A DNA stretch of 6,568 nt, taken from Promethearchaeota archaeon (GTDB lineage: Archaea > Asgardarchaeota > Lokiarchaeia > Sigyniarchaeales > SOKP01). Below the pieces are notes generated by a model that was not told the DNA's origin, searched no databases, and saw nothing but the letters and a program-made list of their open reading frames with translations. The position numbers and the translations under genes are program-made. Position 1 is the first letter of the stretch. Each line of letters opens with the position of its first letter. Shown piece after piece: positions 1 through 6,568 of this stretch. The DNA is taken from positions 1 through 6,568 of the forward strand of contig SDNM01000088.1 of the NCBI GenBank assembly GCA_004524385.1, given 5' to 3'.

Positions 1-1
1 A

Positions 2-232
2 GATCTCGAGACTGTAAAAAAATCAACTGGTTTTGAATTGATTGTTCCAAAAGATTTGAAAGAAACCAAACCCCCAACAGAAAAAGAGATTAAACTCTTA
101 AGAGAAAAAGTCGATCCATTGAGCATTAGGAAATTAGAAGTTCTTGGCGGCAAAGAACGTGAAGAGTTATTAAATCAAGTCATTGAAAAAGAATTAGCAA
201 TGGAAAAAAGATTTCCAAACTTACTATTATGA
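2..232 (+). CDS. 3' end of an unidentified hydrophilic protein (5'-truncated)
   Basis: The reading frame is open from the first bases of the window and ends at TGA (230-232), so the true start lies upstream and only about 76 C-terminal residues are visible. A TTG at position 38 could be read as a start, but the frame continues in-frame before it and no ribosome binding site precedes it, so truncation is the better reading. The visible part is rich in Lys and Glu and has no membrane segment, no cysteine and no recognisable catalytic motif. A helix-forming stretch follows a Pro-containing linker (KPPTEKE), and the protein ends in the hydrophobic tail FPNLLL. I do not recognise the family. It lies 121 nt upstream of the AOR gene on the same strand, with a candidate promoter between them, so it may belong to a separate transcript. 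Confidence 0.6.
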   Translation, partial: DLETVKKSTGFELIVPKDLKETKPPTEKEIKLLREKVDPLSIRKLEVLGGKEREELLNQVIEKELAMEKRFPNLLL

Positions 233-309
233 ATATAAAAATAGTAATATAAAAGAATCTAAACCTCTCAAATTATTTTAAGAAATAATAAATGTCGCGT
301 AAAATATGA

Positions 310-317
310 TTTAAATA
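310..317 (+). promoter_or_regulatory. Candidate archaeal TATA box upstream of the AOR gene
   Basis: TTTAAATA sits 36 nt before the AOR start codon, preceded by a purine-rich stretch (AAAATATGA) that could act as a BRE. Initiation about 25 nt downstream would give a short leader containing the AGGA at 339-342, a weak Shine-Dalgarno match 11 nt before the ATG. The whole 233-353 gap is AT-rich and holds no gene, so a chance match is quite possible. Confidence 0.35.
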
Positions 318-353
318 TTAAATTTTTTTAAATAAAAAAGGAATAAGAATAAT

Positions 354-2192
354 ATGTCTAACGGATATATGGGTAAAATTTTATGGATAAATCTTTCTGA
401 GGAAACTTTTAAAGAAGAACAATTACCAGATGAGACTTATCGACAATATCTTGGAGGTTATGGTCTAGCAGCAAAATTAATTTATGAAAATATGCCTTCA
501 AAAACGGATGCTCTTGGGTCTAATGCTCTTTTTGGATTTTTTCCAGGATTATTAACGGGTACAGTTGCTCCTCTGACAGGGCGCTTTATGGTCGCTGGTA
601 AGTCTCCATTGACAGGAACCTGGGGAGACTCTAATTGTGGAGGATATTTTGGTCCAGAGATTAGAAAATGTGGTTATGATGCGATTATTATTAAAGGAAT
701 GGCAAGTAGTCCAAAATATATAACCATCATTAATGATGACAAACAAATATTGGATGCTTCTGATTTATGGGGGTTGGATGTTGTCCAAACAGAAGAAAAA
801 CTGACAGAAAAGCATGGAAAAGTCCAAGTTATGAGCATAGGGCAATCAGGGGAAAAACTCTCGCTAATCTCAGGAATTGTAAATGATAAAGCTAGAATTG
901 CGGGAAGATCTGGTTTTGGGGCTGTTATGGGTTCTAAAAAATTAAAAGCTATTGTTTTAAAGGGAAATAAAGCTATAACTGTAGCAGATAAAGAGGCATT
1001 ACTTAATCTTACAAAAGAGTACAATGAAGGGATATCTTCATCAAAAGGAATGATTGTCGGATGGAAAACATTTGGGACAACTATGGCAAATACGTATTGT
1101 GCTCAAATTGGAGATACACCAATTAAAAATTGGGGCGGAACTGTCAATGAAGATTTCCCTATGGAGATAATTAATAAGATTTCGGGAATGGAAATAAATA
1201 AATATAGACAAAAACCTTATGGATGTTTTTCTTGCCCTGTTCAATGTGGTTCTATAATGAAAGTACCTGAACTTGGACTCGATGAGACTCATCGGCCTGA
1301 ATATGAAACTTGTGCTACCTTTGGGCACCTTGTCCTCAATAACGATCTTATGTCATTATTTACATTAAATGATTTATGTAATAGAGCTGGAATAGATACA
1401 ATATCCACAGGGGCAACAGTCGCATTCGCTATAGAATGTTATGAAAATGGTATTCTTAGTAAAGAAGATACTGATGGTCTCGAATTGACATGGGGCAATT
1501 CATCCGCAATTATAGAATTAGTCAAGAAGATCATTAATCGTGAGGGTTTTGGAGATATTTTAGCAGATGGTTCAAAAATTGCTTCGGAAAAGATTGGGAA
1601 AGGGAGCAGCAAGTATGCTATGCATTCGATGGGTCAAGAGCTTGGGATGCATTCTCCCAAAGTTTATAACAGCTTAGGTGCAAGTTTTGCATTTGATCCT
1701 ACTCCAGGAAGACATACAACAGCAACACTGGACATGTATATACGAGGGCCTTTAATGAAGCCAAATGGATTATTTGAGGGTTTTGAGTTGCCAAGAAAAT
1801 ATAAAAGACCCGGTGATGATAGAAGTGAAGCTGAAAAATTAGTATGTGGGATTTTCCAAGCAACCAATTGTGTTGGATTATGTGAATTTATGTATAACTT
1901 TCTGAAGTATCCCTTGTTAGAATTAATAAAAGCAATAGTTGGGTGGGATATGTCTATAGATGAACTTGTGAAAGCAGGTTTAAGGATTCAGACATTAAGA
2001 CATTCATTTTCTTTAAGAGAAGGAATTGATGTAATAAATAATAAATTGCCTGAGAGAACTGTTGATGTTGATTATTTGGAAGACTATAAAGGATATTGTA
2101 AAAATATGGGTTGGAATCCCGAAAACGCATATCCAACCAAAGAAACATTGACAGATTTAAATTTAAACTTTGTAATTAAAGATCTGTACTAA
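354..2192 (+). CDS. Tungsten-dependent aldehyde:ferredoxin oxidoreductase (AOR family)
   Basis: A 612-residue protein of typical AOR length. The family oxidises aldehydes to carboxylates on a tungsto-bispterin centre and passes electrons through one [4Fe-4S] cluster to ferredoxin in the cytoplasm. The N-terminus (GYMGKILWINLS, then LGGYGLAAKLIYE) is the classic AOR opening and supports the ATG at 354. The pterin-binding N-domain follows (LTGRFMVAGKSPLTGTWGDSNCGG, about 73-96; GRSGFGAVMGSKKLKAI, about 184-200). Cluster ligands are C291, C294 and C298 (CFSCPVQC), with C510 as the likely fourth. E316 in PEYET and H454 in DPTPGRH match the positions of the catalytic Glu and His of Pyrococcus AOR. 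NRAGIDTISTG is the first pterin motif. The second, usually DxxGLC, reads NCVGLC (505-510), with Asn for Asp. There is no signal peptide. Substrate cannot be read from sequence; the nearby glycosidase makes a sugar- or aglycone-derived aldehyde plausible. Family assignment is firm. Confidence 0.96.
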   Translation: MSNGYMGKILWINLSEETFKEEQLPDETYRQYLGGYGLAAKLIYENMPSKTDALGSNALFGFFPGLLTGTVAPLTGRFMVAGKSPLTGTWGDSNCGGYFGPEIRKCGYDAIIIKGMASSPKYITIINDDKQILDASDLWGLDVVQTEEKLTEKHGKVQVMSIGQSGEKLSLISGIVNDKARIAGRSGFGAVMGSKKLKAIVLKGNKAITVADKEALLNLTKEYNEGISSSKGMIVGWKTFGTTMANTYCAQIGDTPIKNWGGTVNEDFPMEIINKISGMEINKYRQKPYGCFSCPVQCGSIMKVPELGLDETHRPEYETCATFGHLVLNNDLMSLFTLNDLCNRAGIDTISTGATVAFAIECYENGILSKEDTDGLELTWGNSSAIIELVKKIINREGFGDILADGSKIASEKIGKGSSKYAMHSMGQELGMHSPKVYNSLGASFAFDPTPGRHTTATLDMYIRGPLMKPNGLFEGFELPRKYKRPGDDRSEAEKLVCGIFQATNCVGLCEFMYNFLKYPLLELIKAIVGWDMSIDELVKAGLRIQTLRHSFSLREGIDVINNKLPERTVDVDYLEDYKGYCKNMGWNPENAYPTKETLTDLNLNFVIKDLY

Positions 2193-2207
2193 ATTCTATT
2201 AATTACA

Positions 2208-2224
2208 TTTTTATTCTATTTTTT
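2208..2224 (+). terminator. Candidate T-tract terminator after the AOR gene
   Basis: Two T runs (T5 at 2208-2212 and T6 at 2219-2224) lie 15-32 nt after the AOR stop codon, with no hairpin before them. Archaeal RNA polymerases can terminate on such U-rich tracts alone. Because the surroundings are AT-rich, the call is tentative. If correct, AOR is transcribed separately from the GH3 gene. Confidence 0.35.
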
Positions 2225-2270
2225 ATAAGAATAATAAGAAAATAAAAAGCAAATAAAACGCTTAATCAAA

Positions 2271-2281
2271 AATATTAATTA
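2271..2281 (+). promoter_or_regulatory. Candidate TATA-like box upstream of the GH3 gene
   Basis: AATATTAATTA lies 22-32 nt before the GH3 start codon, followed by a run of about ten A. At that distance transcription would begin close to the ATG, giving a leaderless or nearly leaderless mRNA, which agrees with the very weak Shine-Dalgarno match here (only TGAG at 2292-2295). The 2193-2302 gap contains no gene. Confidence 0.3.
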
Positions 2282-2302
2282 AAAAAAAAATTGAGATAAA
2301 AT

Positions 2303-4315
2303 ATGAGTGAAAAGCGTTCAAATGAAGAATTATCAAAATTACCTTTTATGGATAACAATTTGGATTTAGAAAAGAGAGTGGAAGACCTTTTAGGAAGGTT
2401 AAAATTAAAAGAGAAATTCAAACTCAGTTCGGGAACACAATTTTTTTTAACTAAAGCTATAAAAAGATTGGGAATACCACATTTTAAAATGACGGATGGA
2501 CCCCATGGGATTGGTCCCCATAGTAGCGGTGATTCAGTATGTACTTATTTTCCCGTAGGGGTTTGTCGGGCTGCAACCTGGAATCCAGAGCTCTCAGAAA
2601 AGTTTGGAGTGGCAGTAGCACAAGAAGTAAGGGATATTGGATATCATATGCTTTTAGGACCAGGGGTAAATATTCAGAGAGCCCCGCACTGTGGAAGAAA
2701 TTTCGAATATCAAACGGAAGATCCTTATTTAAACTCAAGGTTAGCAGTGCATTGTGTAAAAGGCATACAAAGCCAACGAATTGCGGCCTGTGTAAAACAT
2801 TACGCTTGCAATAATCAAGAAACAAATAGGCTTACTTGTAATTCAGTCGTTAGTGAAAGAGCCCTTCAAGAGATCTATCTTCCTGCCTTTAAAGCTACTG
2901 CATGCGAAGCAGACGCTTGGTCATACATGACTTGTTATAATAAAGTTAATGGAGTGTATGGTTCTGAACATAAAAATCTCTTAAAAGAAAGGTTAATGGA
3001 AGAATGGGGTTTTAGGGGATTTGTTGTTACTGATTGGGGTGCAACGCAACATATAAAAACTACGGAAACTTGTGTAGAAGCAGGTCTATCTCTCGAAATG
3101 CCAACGGCAATCAAATATACATATAAAAATATGAGGGATGCACTCAATAAAGGTAAATTTACTGAACAAATGTTAAATGAAAATATAAGAAGGTTATTGC
3201 GTGTAATGTTTCTAACAGGAGTTTTTGATGATCCGAGCACGATTCCACCTGGTAGTAGAAACACTTCAGAACATCAAGCAGTGGCTCGTAAAATCGCAGA
3301 AGAGGGCATTGTTCTTTTAAAAAATGAGGATAATTTTCTCCCGCTTGATATCAATTCAATAAAAAAAATCGCTGTAATTGGGCCAAATGCTAATAAAAAA
3401 ATGTCTAGGGGGGGTGGGAGCTCTCAAGTTAAACCTCCCTATGAAATTAAGCCGATTGAAGGAATACAAGAGAAATGCAAAGGTAAAATTGAAATCGTGG
3501 ACACTCCTTCAGAAGCTGATGTAGTTATTTATGTTAGCGGACTTAATCATAGACCACATAAAGATTCTGAGGGTTCAGATAGGAAAAGATTTCATCTCAC
3601 AACTTCTCTCCTTAACAGGATAAATCAAGCGATTCAAGAAAATCCTAAAATAATAGTAGTTTTAATAAGTGGTAGTCCTATTGGTATGGATTGGATTGAT
3701 AAAGTTCCCGCTGTGATTGAAGCATGGTATCCCGGTATGGAAGGAGGACATGCTATAGCCTCGGTCCTTTTTGGAGATGTGAATCCTTCTGGTAAACTTC
3801 CAATTACATTTCCCAAAAAGCTTGAAGATTCACCCGCCCAAATAGTAAAGGATTTAGAAGTGAATTATGATGATGGGATTTTTGTAGGATATCGATATTT
3901 TGATACAAATAATATTGAACCTCTCTTTCCCTTTGGCTATGGTTTATCTTATACTACTTTTACTTACGCAAATCTTAATATAAATAAAGAAAAAATGTCT
4001 GAAAACGATACTATTATAGTATCGGTTGACATTACAAATACTGGTAAGCGTGCAGGTGCTGAAGTAGTTCAACTTTATGTCCAAGATGTTGAGTGCAGTG
4101 TTGATAGACCTCAGAAAGAATTAAAGGGTTTTGAAAAGGTTAAATTAGAACCAGGTGAGAAAAAGAGTGTATCATTGGAACTTAAAAAAGAAGATCTTTC
4201 TTTTTTTGACGAAAAAAGTAATACATGGAAAGCAGAGAAAGGCATTTTTAACATACTAATAGGGAGTTCCTCCCGAGATATTCGTTTAGAAGGTAAAATT
4301 GAGTATGTAGGTTAA
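2303..4315 (+). CDS. Glycoside hydrolase family 3 beta-glycosidase (beta-glucosidase-like), cytoplasmic
   Basis: A 670-residue retaining glycosidase of family GH3, which typically removes terminal beta-linked glucose or xylose. The N-terminal TIM barrel (about 20-310) carries the substrate-binding signatures TDGPHG (D65), RAPHCGRNFEY (R126, R132) and KHYACNNQE (K165, H166), and the nucleophile D244 in VVTDWGA. The alpha/beta sandwich (about 325-550) carries SEGSDR, whose E423 fits the acid/base position, and ends in PFGYGLSYTTF. A fibronectin III-like domain (about 555-665; AGAEVVQLYV, RPQKELKGF) closes the protein. RGGGSSQVKPPYE runs straight into domain 2, so the PA14 insert of some relatives is absent and the protein is short for its class. 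No signal peptide or membrane segment is seen, so it should act on imported glycosides. It is not NagZ, which lacks the last two domains. The first URO-D-like gene follows after 5 nt. Family is firm; sugar specificity is unknown. Confidence 0.95.
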   Translation: MSEKRSNEELSKLPFMDNNLDLEKRVEDLLGRLKLKEKFKLSSGTQFFLTKAIKRLGIPHFKMTDGPHGIGPHSSGDSVCTYFPVGVCRAATWNPELSEKFGVAVAQEVRDIGYHMLLGPGVNIQRAPHCGRNFEYQTEDPYLNSRLAVHCVKGIQSQRIAACVKHYACNNQETNRLTCNSVVSERALQEIYLPAFKATACEADAWSYMTCYNKVNGVYGSEHKNLLKERLMEEWGFRGFVVTDWGATQHIKTTETCVEAGLSLEMPTAIKYTYKNMRDALNKGKFTEQMLNENIRRLLRVMFLTGVFDDPSTIPPGSRNTSEHQAVARKIAEEGIVLLKNEDNFLPLDINSIKKIAVIGPNANKKMSRGGGSSQVKPPYEIKPIEGIQEKCKGKIEIVDTPSEADVVIYVSGLNHRPHKDSEGSDRKRFHLTTSLLNRINQAIQENPKIIVVLISGSPIGMDWIDKVPAVIEAWYPGMEGGHAIASVLFGDVNPSGKLPITFPKKLEDSPAQIVKDLEVNYDDGIFVGYRYFDTNNIEPLFPFGYGLSYTTFTYANLNINKEKMSENDTIIVSVDITNTGKRAGAEVVQLYVQDVECSVDRPQKELKGFEKVKLEPGEKKSVSLELKKEDLSFFDEKSNTWKAEKGIFNILIGSSSRDIRLEGKIEYVG

Positions 4316-4320
4316 ACCAT

Positions 4321-5598
4321 ATGTCGATGGTTAAAGAAGATATCGAAGAAGCTAAAGAACGAATGAAGGCTTGGTGGGACCATGAGGTAACTGATAGACC
4401 TGTTATATCCTATTATATTCCCGAAGGACCAAATTCTGAAAAGTCACTTTATGCATCATCTGGTTTTGACTGGGCTTTAGGTAAAGATTATGATGGCATA
4501 GAGACTGTTCTTGATAGATTTGAAAAATATGGAGATGGAATCGTCTGGGGAGGGGAATGTCTCCCAAGATTTTTTCCAAACTACGGTCCTGGAATAATGG
4601 CAGCGGTACTAGGAGTTACTCCCGAATTTAAATCCCGCACTATGTGGTTTCATAGACCTACCGATGTTAAAGATATTGTTTCTGTCTTAGAAAGTGCCAA
4701 ATTAAACGATGATAACGAATGGTATGTAAGATTAAAACGCACTACGGAAATAGCAGCAAAACGAGGTGCTAAAAATAATTATTACGTTGCTATGACTGAT
4801 TTAGGAGGGATTATGGACATATTAGCATCTTTTATTGATCCACAGAACATTATAATTCAGATGAGGAGGAATCCTGGATTAATCGATACATGCCGAGCCA
4901 TTATTATGGAAAAATATTTGAAAGTCTACGACGAGTTGCAGAACATAATTAATAAACATGTGGAGGGATGTGATTCTTGGTTAAATCTTTGGTGTCCTGG
5001 GACATATTATACTATGCAATGTGATCTCAGCGTTATACTTAATCCCGAATATTTCAAAAGATTTGTATTACCTGATCTTAAGGAACAGGCAGAGCATATG
5101 GATTACTCTTTTTATCATCTTGATGGACCAGAACAAATAAAATTTGCGGACGATATTTTAAAAATAGTAGATGGAATTCAGTTTGTGCCTGGCTTAAAAC
5201 CTGGAATGCCCCAAGATGGAGCTGATAAATGGATGCCGTTTTATAAAAAAATTCAGAAAGCTGGAAAAAATATTCATATGACTGCATTTGATTGTACTAT
5301 TGTCCCCCATATTTATAAAAAATTAGATCCTAAAGGGCTTATAGTATTTGCAATCTATATTACAAGAGGCTTAGCTGATTGTTATTTACCTAAATTTGTA
5401 GGCGGAGATGGAGGAGAACTCGTTGAAGATTTAACTTTATGGTCAAAAAAAAACAACATAACACGTGTTAGTAGAGCTAATATTCGAGAATATGCTCAAA
5501 AGAATAATATTTCATTATCAAAATCTCTTGAGGGACAAGTAGCTAAAGAATTAAGGAAGAAAACTGACGCATTAAAAGTTTTAAGTAGAAGAGTTTAA
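4321..5598 (+). CDS. URO-D superfamily protein, methyltransferase-like, copy 1
   Basis: A 425-residue soluble protein that I place in the uroporphyrinogen decarboxylase (URO-D) superfamily, which holds HemE and corrinoid methyltransferases such as MtaA and CmuA. Features are the N-terminal signature AWWDHEVTDRP (17-27), PNYGPG near residue 90, QCDLS (233-237), LPDL with YHLDGP (265-270), VPGLKPG (289-295) and the WMPFYKKIQKAGK helix (304-316). In methyltransferases the HLDG site is His-x-Cys and binds zinc; here it is H266-x-D268, and C325 or C354 are the only obvious later Cys candidates. HemE function is unlikely: the protein is longer, diverged and in a catabolic context. The ATG at 4321 is preceded by AGGT (4309-4312), which overlaps the GH3 stop region and suggests translational coupling; ATG 4327 is an alternative. 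The start is 5 nt after GH3, so one operon is likely. The reaction is unknown. Confidence 0.85.
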   Translation: MSMVKEDIEEAKERMKAWWDHEVTDRPVISYYIPEGPNSEKSLYASSGFDWALGKDYDGIETVLDRFEKYGDGIVWGGECLPRFFPNYGPGIMAAVLGVTPEFKSRTMWFHRPTDVKDIVSVLESAKLNDDNEWYVRLKRTTEIAAKRGAKNNYYVAMTDLGGIMDILASFIDPQNIIIQMRRNPGLIDTCRAIIMEKYLKVYDELQNIINKHVEGCDSWLNLWCPGTYYTMQCDLSVILNPEYFKRFVLPDLKEQAEHMDYSFYHLDGPEQIKFADDILKIVDGIQFVPGLKPGMPQDGADKWMPFYKKIQKAGKNIHMTAFDCTIVPHIYKKLDPKGLIVFAIYITRGLADCYLPKFVGGDGGELVEDLTLWSKKNNITRVSRANIREYAQKNNISLSKSLEGQVAKELRKKTDALKVLSRRV

Positions 5599-5605
5599 AA
5601 CGATA

Positions 5606-5621
5606 TTAATTTTAAAATTAA
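5606..5621. repeat. Perfect 16-bp AT-only palindrome between the URO-D-like genes
   Basis: TTAATTTTAAAATTAA is a perfect inverted repeat with no loop, 8 nt after the stop codon of copy 1. It could be a binding site for a dimeric regulator of copy 2 or part of its core promoter, since the TATA-like TATTTAAA follows at 5623-5630. It contains only A and T in an AT-rich gap, so chance is a fair alternative. Confidence 0.4.
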
Positions 5622-5622
5622 G

Positions 5623-5630
5623 TATTTAAA
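5623..5630 (+). promoter_or_regulatory. Candidate TATA box for the second URO-D-like gene
   Basis: TATTTAAA lies 60 nt before the start of copy 2, directly after the palindrome. A second AT box, AATTAAATA (5655-5663), sits closer to the start codon. Either could drive separate transcription of copy 2. Read-through from the GH3 operon is equally possible, because no strong T-tract terminator follows copy 1. Confidence 0.25.
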
Positions 5631-5681
5631 CGAAAAAGATAAGAGTTTAGTAATAATTAAATAAGCAATTACGAATTTAGT

Positions 5682-5685
5682 AGGA
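5682..5685 (+). promoter_or_regulatory. Weak Shine-Dalgarno for URO-D copy 2
   Basis: AGGA lies 5 nt before the ATG at 5691 and fixes this start. The encoded N-terminus (MIIKEDLEEAKERM) lines up with that of copy 1, which supports the choice. Confidence 0.45.
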
Positions 5686-5690
5686 TAATT

Positions 5691-6568
5691 ATGATAATAA
5701 AGGAAGATTTAGAAGAAGCTAAGGAACGAATGAGAGCTTGGTGGGACCATGAAATAATTGATAGACCCGTTCTTTCTTACAATATACCGGCAGGCAAGAA
5801 TTCTATTAAAGCACTTATTGCTTCTACTCCTTTATGTTGGGATTTAGCTAAAGATTTTGATGGGATTGAAGCCATTTTAGACAGATTAGAAAATAATTCA
5901 GATGGCTTAATTTTTGGAGGTGAATGCATCCCTTCTTATTTTCCAAACTACGGTCCAGGGATAATGGCATCAGTTTTAGGAGTTAAACCAGAATTCAAAG
6001 CAAATACAATGTGGTTTCATAAGCCTACTGAAGTAAAAGATATAATTTCCGTACTTGAAAGCGTCAAATTAGACGCCAATAATGAATGGTATTCAAGATT
6101 AAAACGCATAACGGAATATGCCGCAAAACGTGCAGTCAAAGGCAATTACCATGTCTCCATGACAGATTTAGGAGGTATATTAGACATACTAATTTCCTTT
6201 TTAGGAACAACAAATCTCATACTAACAATGAAACGCAATCCTGAACTTATTGATACTTGTCGGGCAATAATTATGGAAAAATATTTAAAAGTCTATGACG
6301 AATTACAAGATATTATCAATAAATATGTAGATGGATGTAATACTTGGCTAAACGTTTGGTGTCCTAAACGATACTATACAATGCAATGTGATTTTAGCGT
6401 AATGATGAATCCAAAATGGTTCAAAAGATTTGTATTACCAGATCTTATCGAACAAGCAGAACATATGGATTATTCCATATATCATTTAGATGGACCAGAA
6501 CAAATAAAACATATTGATGAAATTTTGCCTCATGTTACAGGAATTCAGTATGTACCTGGCTTAAAGCC
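5691..6568 (+). CDS. URO-D superfamily protein, methyltransferase-like, copy 2 (3'-truncated by the window)
   Basis: The frame is open from ATG 5691 to the window end (292 codons), so roughly the last 130 residues are missing if it matches copy 1 in length. It aligns with copy 1 from end to end with almost no gaps and about 70% identity by eye. It keeps every signature: AWWDHEIIDRP (16-26), FPNYGPGIMA, QCDFS, LPDL, YHLDGP with H265-x-D267, and VPGLK. Differences cluster in residues about 38-85 and 170-180 and around the WCPKRYYT segment (Lys-Arg where copy 1 has Gly-Thr), next to the predicted active-site face. This suggests a different substrate rather than a redundant copy, or possibly a heteromeric partner. 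It sits 92 nt after copy 1 and may have its own promoter. No frameshift or stop is seen. The reaction is unknown, as for copy 1. Confidence 0.85.
   Translation, partial: MIIKEDLEEAKERMRAWWDHEIIDRPVLSYNIPAGKNSIKALIASTPLCWDLAKDFDGIEAILDRLENNSDGLIFGGECIPSYFPNYGPGIMASVLGVKPEFKANTMWFHKPTEVKDIISVLESVKLDANNEWYSRLKRITEYAAKRAVKGNYHVSMTDLGGILDILISFLGTTNLILTMKRNPELIDTCRAIIMEKYLKVYDELQDIINKYVDGCNTWLNVWCPKRYYTMQCDFSVMMNPKWFKRFVLPDLIEQAEHMDYSIYHLDGPEQIKHIDEILPHVTGIQYVPGLK

Larger units (their letters stand above)
4324..6568 (+). repeat. Tandem gene duplication of the URO-D-like gene
   Basis: The segment 4324-5199 of copy 1 corresponds codon by codon to 5691-6566 of copy 2. The longest uninterrupted identical protein block is residues 187-207 of copy 1. 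Synonymous sites have diverged widely (for example GAG TTG CAG against GAA TTA CAA), so the duplication is not recent and both copies appear to be under protein-level selection. Confidence 0.85.

Noticed and set aside
1..10. Overlapping BglII and XhoI sites (AGATCTCGAG) at the window edge, suggestive of a cloning linker
   Set aside because: The bases are in frame with the downstream coding sequence, and nothing else vector-like is visible. A natural occurrence at an arbitrary cut is a sufficient explanation.
272..289. Inverted repeat ATTATTT-TAAG-AAATAAT in the gap before the AOR gene
   Set aside because: The stem is 7 bp of A-T pairs only and no T-tract follows. In DNA this AT-rich such repeats arise by chance, so it is not supported as a terminator or operator.
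674..1024. Antisense open frame of 116 codons inside the AOR gene
   Set aside because: It lies fully opposite a firmly identified gene, has no recognisable motif and looks like a codon-bias shadow. The same holds for antisense frames at 1041-1328, 2484-2825 and 2935-3264, and for the alternative plus frame at 2539-2814.
3408..3414. G7 run in the GH3 gene as a possible frameshift site
   Set aside because: The frame is intact across it and encodes the conserved GGGSSQV segment. The T8 run at 2441-2448 is likewise read through in frame.
4321..5598. Authentic HemE (uroporphyrinogen decarboxylase of haem synthesis)
   Set aside because: The N-terminal WWDHE..DRP signature, greater length, HLDG site, duplication and coupling to a glycosidase do not fit HemE, and no other haem genes are nearby.

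Overview
The window is AT-rich (roughly one third G+C by eye), gene-dense and entirely plus-strand. It reads as part of an anaerobe's catabolic locus. It holds a tungsten-type aldehyde:ferredoxin oxidoreductase (AOR), a cytoplasmic family 3 beta-glycosidase, and two tandem URO-D-superfamily proteins. The intergenic gaps carry TATA-like AT boxes and T-tracts with only weak Shine-Dalgarno matches. Together with a paralogue-rich mix of AOR and URO-D-like genes, this fits an archaeon, and a Lokiarchaeia-like Asgard archaeon is my leading guess. That is inference: an AT-rich anaerobic bacterium is not excluded, and there is no rRNA or other marker gene here.

Layout: 2-232 is the 3' end of an unidentified hydrophilic protein. 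233-353 is a gap with a candidate promoter. 354-2192 is the AOR. 2193-2302 is a gap with a T-rich candidate terminator and a TATA-like box. 2303-4315 is the GH3 beta-glycosidase. 4321-5598 is the first URO-D-like protein, only 5 nt downstream of GH3 and so almost certainly co-transcribed. 5599-5690 is a 92-nt gap with a perfect 16-bp palindrome, a TATA-like box and a weak ribosome binding site. 5691-6568 is a second URO-D-like protein, about 70% identical to the first by eye and cut by the window end.

How the genes may work together (inference): GH3 would release a sugar and an aglycone inside the cell. The AOR would oxidise an aldehyde to a carboxylate and reduce ferredoxin. The URO-D-like pair belongs to a superfamily that includes HemE and corrinoid-linked methyltransferases, but it has His-x-Asp where methyltransferases such as MtaA have a zinc-binding His-x-Cys. 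One testable idea is intracellular breakdown of a methoxylated or otherwise decorated glycoside. No corrinoid protein is visible in the window, so the reaction of the URO-D-like pair stays open. No tRNA, rRNA, CRISPR array, insertion sequence or transposase was found.
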